Positions 1 through 6,400 of a DNA stretch of 17,845 nt are shown here, one piece after another (the stretch's first letter is position 1; each line of letters begins with the position of its first letter). A program made the position numbers and the translations under genes. The stretch is from the NCBI GenBank assembly GCA_009602725.1, contig WELB01000122.1:25514-43358 (forward strand). The letters run 5' to 3'. The notes under the pieces were generated by a model. That model saw only the letters and a list, made by a program, of their open reading frames with translations, was not told the origin of the DNA and searched no databases. The stretch is from Spirogloea muscicola. Its lineage: Eukaryota; Streptophyta; Zygnematophyceae; Spirogloeales; Spirogloeaceae.

Positions 1-40
1 GGCGGCGGCGGCGGCGGCGGGGGCTGCGGCGGCGGCGGAG
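1..40. repeat. GGC trinucleotide repeat at left edge
   Basis: A nearly uninterrupted GGC run occupies the first 19 bases and resumes at about 28-39. Similar runs lie at the 5' end of the helicase gene and near the right edge. This GC-rich simple sequence therefore seems to mark transcription-start regions in this genome. No protein is claimed from it. Confidence 0.75.
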
Positions 41-103
41 GGCCTTTCGGGAGCGCGGGGAACTGGTGGGGGAGTTGCGGGCTCCCGCGGGGGCCGTCAG
101 CCG

Positions 104-263
104 GGTGACGGCGCCGTCACCGCGGTGGGGCTGCGGGCCTGACTTCCCGGCCGGGGGGGTCCGGTGACGGCACGCGGGGCGGGGTCCGGGTGACGGCGGC
201 GGTGACGGCGGCGGCCCCAGGGCGGGCCGCCCATTTTGAACCTCCCGGCGGGCGCGCCGTCAC
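104..263. promoter_or_regulatory. Cluster of six GTGACGGC elements, including an 18-bp palindrome
   Basis: GTGACGGC or its complement occurs at 105-112, 113-120, 164-171, 190-197, 202-209 and 256-263. The first two form a perfect 18-bp palindrome at 104-121 (GGTGACGGCGCCGTCACC). The core TGACG is the classical target of plant bZIP (TGA/CREB-like) factors, so a regulatory role is plausible. The driven gene is unknown. It may lie left of the window, because the next gene to the right ends here rather than starts. The repetition is seen directly; the function is inferred. Confidence 0.45.
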
Positions 264-362
264 TTCGCCACTCTCCCCATTGGGGACACAGTTTTCCCGG
301 CGGGCTGCCCGCGGACGCTCTTTCTGGGCTGCCCGAGCTCGCGCTGCACATCTGTGCTCGCG

Positions 363-602
363 CCACGTGGCACGTCACCGGCCCGGCCAGCGCGGGCCGG
401 GTGTCCGCCGACCAGGCGCCGCCGCGTGGCGGCCACGCTGGCGGCTTCCACCCCCGGGGGGGCGGGCAGCTGCTGGCCGCCAGCGAGTCAGCTGCAGCCA
501 CGTGGCGGAAGTTGCACGGTTGACCACGTCAGCGGGCTGGCCGACCGCGTCAACCGGGGGTGGGGGCGGCCAGCCCGAGTCAACGGTGCAGCTGCGTCAA
601 CG
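363..602. promoter_or_regulatory. Two CCACGTGG boxes and four TTGAC (W-box-like) elements
   Basis: CCACGTGG, a G-box-type palindrome, occurs at 363-370 and 498-505. GTTGAC or its complement GTCAAC occurs at 519-524, 549-554, 579-584 and 596-601; the first three are exactly 30 bp apart. In plants CACGTG is bound by bZIP/bHLH factors and TTGAC by WRKY factors. Together with the upstream GTGACGGC cluster this looks like a promoter. Direction and target gene cannot be read from the window. Confidence 0.4.
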
Positions 603-1207
603 ACAGCATTGCTGGACTCGGCGCTGACTAAAGGCGGCTGCTCGCCGGACCTTGCTCAGTCGTCTGTTGGCTGGCTTTCCAACAGCCCTCGCCCTCTTCA
701 GGCAATACTGAGCACCCAGTGGCCACTTGAGTCGCAGTGTGCTTCAGCGCTTTTCCGACCTCTTCGAGACGCTCATTATATCCTCTTGGGCTGGCCAGTC
801 CCTCTGCTGCAAGAGGTTTTCCTTCCTTGCCCCCACTGTGAGAGCTGCTGCTTCTTGCACAGGGACTGGCTGTCGACTCCAAGGTCCGCGCAAGAGCAAG
901 AAAATGACAACTGCCCGCGCGGTCATTATCGCGCAAGGAGACCCAACTTGCGGGTACGGCGACCCTGCGTGGTTGTATGGCTGACCATATTCAGTCGCCC
1001 GCACAGAAATCTGAGTTGCAGTCTCAGACGCTGAAGTTCACCAAATGGTTGTCTGGGCCGTTAGACTGTGATGTAAGATGAGGGCAAGAGATTAGTGCAA
1101 GCAGAAGTGCAGTAGGCCACACTTATGAGCAAGCCATGCTCGACATAAGTGTTAACATTGGGTCCTAGAAGGCTGCCACAAGGCAAGATCGGATTTGGCA
1201 AACCTCT
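603..1207. other. Intergenic region and 3' flank of the PDI gene; no supported gene
   Basis: This stretch follows the PDI stop codon on the minus strand. I see no minus-strand TGTAA (the usual chlorophyte poly(A) signal) or AATAAA, so the PDI 3' end is undefined. On the plus strand a 26-codon frame starts with ATG at 904 and stops at 982-984, and a TGTAA follows at 1072-1076. That could be a tiny transcript or chance. A longer plus-strand frame (354-1034) has no early ATG and looks like random GC-rich sequence. Confidence 0.5.
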
Positions 1208-4200
1208 CTACAACTCCGTGTGCACAGACTCCTCTCTTGAGGGGGCACTCGACTCCAACGCCTCGTTCTCTGGATCCATCTGCTTCAGATCACCCTTTCT
1301 TGGGATTACGAATGGTATGCTTGCATACTTCTTGATGAATTGCGTGAGGGACTTCAGTGTCCGGTCAACATCCACAGGAATCTGCACAAGCTGAACGATT
1401 TGGTGAGCTGTGTACCGGGCCAAGAGACAATGCATCCACACCGGAAATGCAAGGGCAGACAAGACAGCAAATTCAGATTTGATAACATCAGCAGAGCTCT
1501 GCCCACAAGGTACTCCGTGAGTAAGAGTAGCTGCTTACAGGCTCCACACTCTTGTTGCCAGCCGCATAGAAGAGCAGGCTTGGGAAGCCTTCCACCTGCA
1601 TATGAGCGTGACAACAACACGCACAACATGCAAATGGTGGATGTCAGAGCAGAGCTTTTGTCCTGTGCTTTCTATTGCTGCTATGAAGCATGGATGATTC
1701 TGGAGAATGTGAAGAGCCGGCTGTATGCATTTTTGCGGCGCATACATTGATCCGAGGGTGCTCATTAGTAGTCCCATCCATCTTCGCAATGACCACGCTA
1801 TCCACGCTGCTGAACCGCTTGGCCAGCCTCAGCCATGTTGGGACGAGCTCCTGGCAGTGACCACACCAGGGTGCATAGACCTGCAAGTGCAGTAGGAGCT
1901 CGTCAAATGTTGTCCTCCCTTGCAGCCAAGCAGATAAGACGACACAGCAGGGCAGGTTGTTCCTTGCAAGCCTGTACAACAAAGCTCCACAAGCAGAAGT
2001 CTGCACAAGTCAGTGGCACATCATCTAGTGGCACAATTTCAGATTGCAGACCACTGTGAAGAACGTCCAGGAAGCACAATCTTAAGCTTCGCAAGGACCT
2101 AACCTCCAGTAGCACATCCTTTGACTCGTCCAAGACTATGCTGTCGAAATTCTTGCCCACCACAATCTTGACATCTCCGTCATCCTGCAAATGACGACAA
2201 CATAAGTACGCCCAGCATCAAAAGCATGTGGTGATTGGGGCCCTAGTGTTTGTCAAGCACATGCTTGCAACCTCATTGATCAAGATGATGTCGAGAAGGT
2301 GAAGATACACTTGACAGGTGGGCATGCCTGGTAGGTGGAGCATGGCTGGTGTCATTCATACGGGCCTTCAAGTGCAGAGATGCTTCCTCTGCATTTTGAG
2401 GCTCACCTCACTTGGCAATTGCTCAGACTTGAAATAAGGTGTGAGCTTTCCTTCGACTAGATCTGCTGCAAAGCCCTGAGTGTGAGGCCATCACGTTGTG
2501 TCAGTCTATGTATGGCTATCTAACACATGTAAAGCAGGAGTCTGACAGAGAGGCTATCACAGCTTGCAATGTGCACAACGAGGCTTACAGCGGTATCTGG
2601 AGCCCTCATCCAGAAAGTCACGTAAACACACCTGGAGGATCCTATGAAGTGCAGTCCTGCTGATGAGCTGAATCGCATGAGCATGACAGGAATAGGACAA
2701 TCAAGCGCACAAAGAAAGAAAAAGTGGTTAAGCAGGTAATTCACCTCTATGCTTTTCTGATTTATAACCCTTTCATGCTTGTACTTTGTGCCAGGTCCTG
2801 CCATGGAGAACGCCATGAGCTGCACAGGCTTGCACCACCTTCTTTAGGTGGTCGAAAGCAACCTACTCACTTGCGCTGCGCTCCAAGATTGTAGCTAGCT
2901 CCAGCACAACCTTCACCTCTGGAAGGGAATGCTCTGCAATTTGCTGCAAGCTCAAGACAGCCCCCTGCAAGACTGACTACACACTTGAGATAGAGATCTA
3001 TAACAACCAATCAACACTCGGTGACATTTGATGAGGCATCTTCACCGTGAGCTCTTGCCCCATAACCCCGAAGAATTCCATGACAGACTTTGAAGCTTCC
3101 TCATCTCCATTGTTCACATGCACAAACATGACCTGCCTCAAACAGGGTCAATACAAGAGAAAGGTCACCATGCCAGGTATTGGCCATGCTGCTGAACTTC
3201 CTCATGTGCTTCTCGACTGCAAGTTGTATATTGCACAGGCTTCTGTATCCCATGCATTTCATGCTCCTTCTGGCTCACGGGTTGTTGATGAACGACTCAG
3301 AAAAGCATGGAAGGATCCTACCTTGCCCTTATACTTCTTTGCAGCTGCTTCATACTCTGGCAGCAGCCTGTCAGAGTCATCTGGACTTGCAAAGAGCAAC
3401 AACTGAAAGGTATGACAATAAAGATAGGTCAAACACAACCTCACTAGTGCATGTAGCTGGCCAAACGCAGGTGCGACTTTTCAACACATTAACAGAAGCC
3501 AATGTTCGTGTCACTTGGCACACATCAGTTACAAAACAATCTCTACTGTGAGTACTCACATGATATTCAGATTAATAAGGTGAAACCCAAGTATCTCACA
3601 TAGGCATACAAGTAGCATCTGACATTGTTCAAGGACACATGGTAGTTTGTGGCCTGCAGACTACAAGCTCATACCTGTGTGCTGTTATCTTCATCAAAAA
3701 TTGCTGAAGCTGTGTCCGTGTTGAAAGTAAGTACAAGCGGAAGGCGGTTCGCCTTTACAAAGGTTGCCATCTCATCCTTGTCAAAGTGGCCATCTATACC
3801 AATTTCTTTTAAGTATTAGCTGGTTAGAGATCAGAATTTGTCGGGCACTGCAAAAGGCTGATAATGAAAGAACAGTATACTCTGATATCTATTTGCAGTT
3901 CCTGATCATCTCTGCCCAGAGTCTTGTACAAAGTGAGGAGTCTTGAATCTCGTTCTAGGGAGTCAGAATGTTGGCATCGATGCTGCTGCTCTGTGATACT
4001 AAAGTACCAAGTAAGGGTATTCAACCTGCATCTGTGATACAAGCAAAGGTATTTATCCTGCACAAATCACTTAAGATCGGTGAAGCAGCTTAGACACGTA
4101 GTTAAGCTCCAACAAGGAAGCTGGGAAGACAGGCAACATCGCACCATATTTGACAAATTTCTCCTCCTCCTTTTTGAGGACAGCCAAGGCCGGCGCCTTC

Positions 4201-5924
4201 GTCTCCGACTTCCTTAGGCCCAGCGCATCAGCCACATCTGCATCTGTTGTTTGGAGGAACGTGATCGCATCCTCATCCTGAGCCAAAGTCCGTAGCTCCT
4301 CAAATGCGGGGCCCTACATACAACCAGAAAGGCGAACCTCACAATGACATGAGGATCATCATTCATTCCATAAGTATGTTTCATGTCACCACGAGCCCTT
4401 CCATCCTTCTGGTACATCTCCAAGAATTGCATGCAGTCCTCCTGCAAGCTCTGTGCAAGTCCAGAACAGCAAATGCATGATGCACAATCCAGAGGCGAGT
4501 AAGCAGAAAATAGAGGCCAGCTATTTTTGCAGCATGTGCACCTCAAGCTTGTCAAAATAGGCCACAGCAACAACATCTTCGTAAGCTAGAATGTCTTCGA
4601 CTTCAGTAGCGCTCGAGATGGGATGAATAGCTGGGCCCGTCTTTTTCTGTAACCAAGTGACGATCTCGTCTCTGCAATGACGAACAAGACCGCCATTTCG
4701 TGTGAGGCATACATGATGATTGCCTACAGTCACTCATTTTTGGGAAGAGCGGCTGATCGAGACACTCAAGAGTGTGTTGACCATACATCACAGCAAACAC
4801 AGTACCCATTACTCACGCTGTCCTTCCACCTTTGTATTCTCTGTGCTGTGCATTCCTGAAGAACAACAGCGTAGGAAAGCCCTGCACACCATACTGCTGT
4901 GACAGCCTGTTGTCTTTCGAGCCATCTATCTGCGGAAGCAAGAGACGAATCACGTAAGTCAGCTCAGCTAGCACATTGTACCAGCCAGAACGTTGCGGCA
5001 TTGGTATGCAACACTTAATCAAGTGCTTTCAGTGGGTTGGTCTCATGCAGCTCTGATTGTTGTCAGCTGCTCAAGCTTCGAGCTCTCTCGTACCCCGCCA
5101 CACAGTAGACTATGTTAGGCTTGTCAAGTGTCAAGGTCAGTGGCACCATCGAGCTTACAACTTTCGGAAATCATCACTGCTCTGATACCCTCCTTTTGGT
5201 GTGCATCGTCACCAGCACGTATTTGCCAGAGGAGCCACGTCCCAACAATTGCGGTTCCTATGCAGTCCTTCCTGCTAGTGTGGTTACATTTCCGGCAAGC
5301 CAATCGAGACAGCTACATTGTCGAGACAGCTACATTGCACAGTGCTTGCGCCACCGCCTGGACCGACGCATGCCGATTCCACATTGCCGACTGCGGCATC
5401 CAGACAATGAGATGGAGGGGCAGCAGCAAGTGCACCTTGGCGAGCACGATGTTGCTGCCCTCCGCCTTGAGCCGGGTGGCGGCCTCGGCGTACTCGGGCG
5501 CGAGGGCCTTACAGTGGCCGCACCACGGCGCGTAGAATTCCACGAGAATGTGCGGGTGGGCCTCGATGGCCGCGTCAAAGGTCTTGCCGGTCAGCGCCAG
5601 GACGTCGGCATCGTCCACGTCGAAGCCCTCGCCGTCGTCGTCCGCCGCGTCGATATCGTCCTCGTCGTCGTATATGTCGTCGAAGCTGTCGTCGTCCAGG
5701 GCGCGATCGTCGTCCTCGTCGTCATCGACGCCCTCGATGCCGGCGTCGTCAAAGTGGGACTCATCCCACAGCCCCGCCATGTCGGCGTCCACGCCGGGGC
5801 CCTCCCCCGGCGCATCGCCATCCTGGTCATCGTAGTAGTCCTCGTCTGCGGCGGCGGCGACGGCGGCGTGCGCGGCGGCCGCCGCGGGCCGCAGGACAGC
5901 CGCCACTGCCGCCGCCAGCAGCAN
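1208..5924 (-). CDS. PDI: Protein disulfide isomerase, ER lumen (a-b-b'-a', acidic N-terminus)
   Basis: This enzyme forms and rearranges disulfide bonds in secretory proteins in the ER lumen. The spliced product is about 603 aa. It has an Ala/Leu-rich signal peptide (about 1-26), a strongly acidic Asp-rich stretch (27-105), a first thioredoxin domain with APWCGHC (Cys135/Cys138) and GFPT, then b and b' domains. The second catalytic domain has APWCGHC (Cys488/Cys491) and GFPS. The C-terminus is HTEL, a variant of the KDEL/HDEL retrieval signal. Length and acidic N-terminus match plant PDIL1-3/PDIL1-4 (roughly 580-600 aa). The start is taken as the codon at 5922-5924, which reads NTG because of the ambiguous base; A there would give ATG followed directly by the signal peptide. 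The gene runs head-to-head with the helicase. Confidence 0.95.
1208..5924 (-). other. PDI: Exon map of the PDI gene (14 exons)
   Basis: Minus-strand exons in transcript order: 5436-5924, 4817-4929, 4542-4671, 4145-4313, 3675-3793, 3322-3402, 3046-3132, 2745-2819, 2589-2631, 2407-2465, 2104-2184, 1746-1880, 1539-1595, 1208-1381 (stop TAG at 1208-1210). Every intron is GT-AG, phases agree at each junction, and the total is 1812 nt. The least certain exon is 2589-2631 (43 nt, about 15 residues). It is needed because joining 2745-2819 directly to 2407-2465 gives an immediate in-frame TAG. Boundaries were assigned by splice consensus and fit to the PDI family. Confidence 0.85.
4930..5435 (-). other. 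PDI: First intron of the PDI gene, with a 17-bp tandem duplication
   Basis: This 506-nt intron interrupts the first thioredoxin domain after the residues VLAK. It holds a perfect head-to-tail 17-bp duplication of TCGAGACAGCTACATTG at 5304-5320 and 5321-5337. No other gene is visible inside it on either strand. Confidence 0.8.
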
Positions 5925-6218
5925 GCGGGGGGCACGGCAGCGGGCGCGCGCGCTCACTGGCCTGCAACGTTGGCCAAGAAACGGCGGTGCCAGTATTAAG
6001 GGCAGTTACTGTGGGGGTAATGCCTCTAACGGCCATTGCCCCATTTTGGAGATGGATTTCCAATACCAGCGCCATCACTAGCCGCCCTCGTTCACGTCGA
6101 CACTGTCCCCTGTATTTTACTCGTTCAGTTCCCTCTTTGCGGCTGCTGGTAATAGAAGCTGCTTAAGCCAGCTAATGGTGTCCATTAGTGTATTATCGGA
6201 TCCAAAAGCTAGGCATTG

Positions 6219-6269
6219 ATGAACCCTGCCCTAAACCCTCTGCGCCAGGACCCCTGCATGCCCGAGTGA
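6219..6269 (+). other. Possible upstream ORF in the helicase 5' region
   Basis: ATG at 6219 opens a 16-codon frame that ends with TGA at 6267-6269. A second ATG in the same frame is at 6258. It would act as a uORF only if transcription begins upstream of 6219, which is not known. Confidence 0.25.
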
Positions 6270-6282
6270 TCTGCGCCGGCTC

Positions 6283-6324
6283 CGGCGGCGGAGGCGGCGG
6301 CGGCGGTGGCGGCGGCGGCGGCGG
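6283..6324. repeat. Imperfect GGC/CGG trinucleotide repeat in the helicase 5' leader
   Basis: About 14 trinucleotide units, interrupted by GAG and GGT, lie some 75 bp upstream of the helicase start codon. The run could form strong secondary structure in the 5' UTR. It gives poly-Gly or poly-Ala in spurious frames. Confidence 0.8.
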
Positions 6325-6364
6325 AGCAGGGAGCCCCGACGCGCCGAGGTGGCCCAGAGGGGCC

Positions 6365-6400
6365 ATGCTGGGCGGGGCGCCGTGGGGGCGGCGGCGATGA
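6365..6400 (+). other. Upstream ORF whose stop overlaps the helicase start (ATGA)
   Basis: ATG at 6365 encodes 11 residues ([11 protein letters not shown]) and stops with TGA at 6398-6400. The stop overlaps the presumed helicase ATG at 6397-6399 as ATGA. This arrangement can allow termination-reinitiation. It is only relevant if the mRNA starts upstream of 6365. Confidence 0.4.

Larger units (their letters stand above)
5925..6396. promoter_or_regulatory. Head-to-head intergenic region (putative bidirectional promoter) plus 5' UTRs
   Basis: Only 472 bp separate the PDI and helicase start codons, so both promoters must lie here or overlap the genes. The region contains a TATTTTA-like AT-rich stretch near 6113-6120 and a plus-strand CCAAT near 6060. 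It also has an 11-nt telomere-like CCCTAAACCCT (6229-6239) and a long GGC repeat. In plants telo-box motifs (AAACCCTA) are common upstream of translation-machinery genes, which suits a translational helicase. Transcription start sites cannot be located from sequence alone. Confidence 0.5.

Noticed and set aside
354-1034. Long plus-strand open frame of about 226 codons
   Set aside because: It begins at a GTG with no early ATG, has a random-looking composition, crosses the repeated promoter-like elements and shows no known domain.
2848-2975. Open segment with an acceptor-like and a donor-like end in a PDI intron ([12 protein letters not shown])
   Set aside because: The PDI b' domain aligns well without it; including it would insert about 31 unrelated residues between two matching exons.
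4376-4450. Exon-like segment ([13 protein letters not shown]) in a PDI intron
   Set aside because: The flanking exons join directly in phase (KLE to GPAF) in line with plant PDIs; adding this segment is not needed to keep the frame and fits no family position.
5591-5935. Threonine/proline-rich frames opposite or overlapping the first PDI exon
   Set aside because: They are shadows of the Asp-rich GAC/GAT repeats in the real frame.
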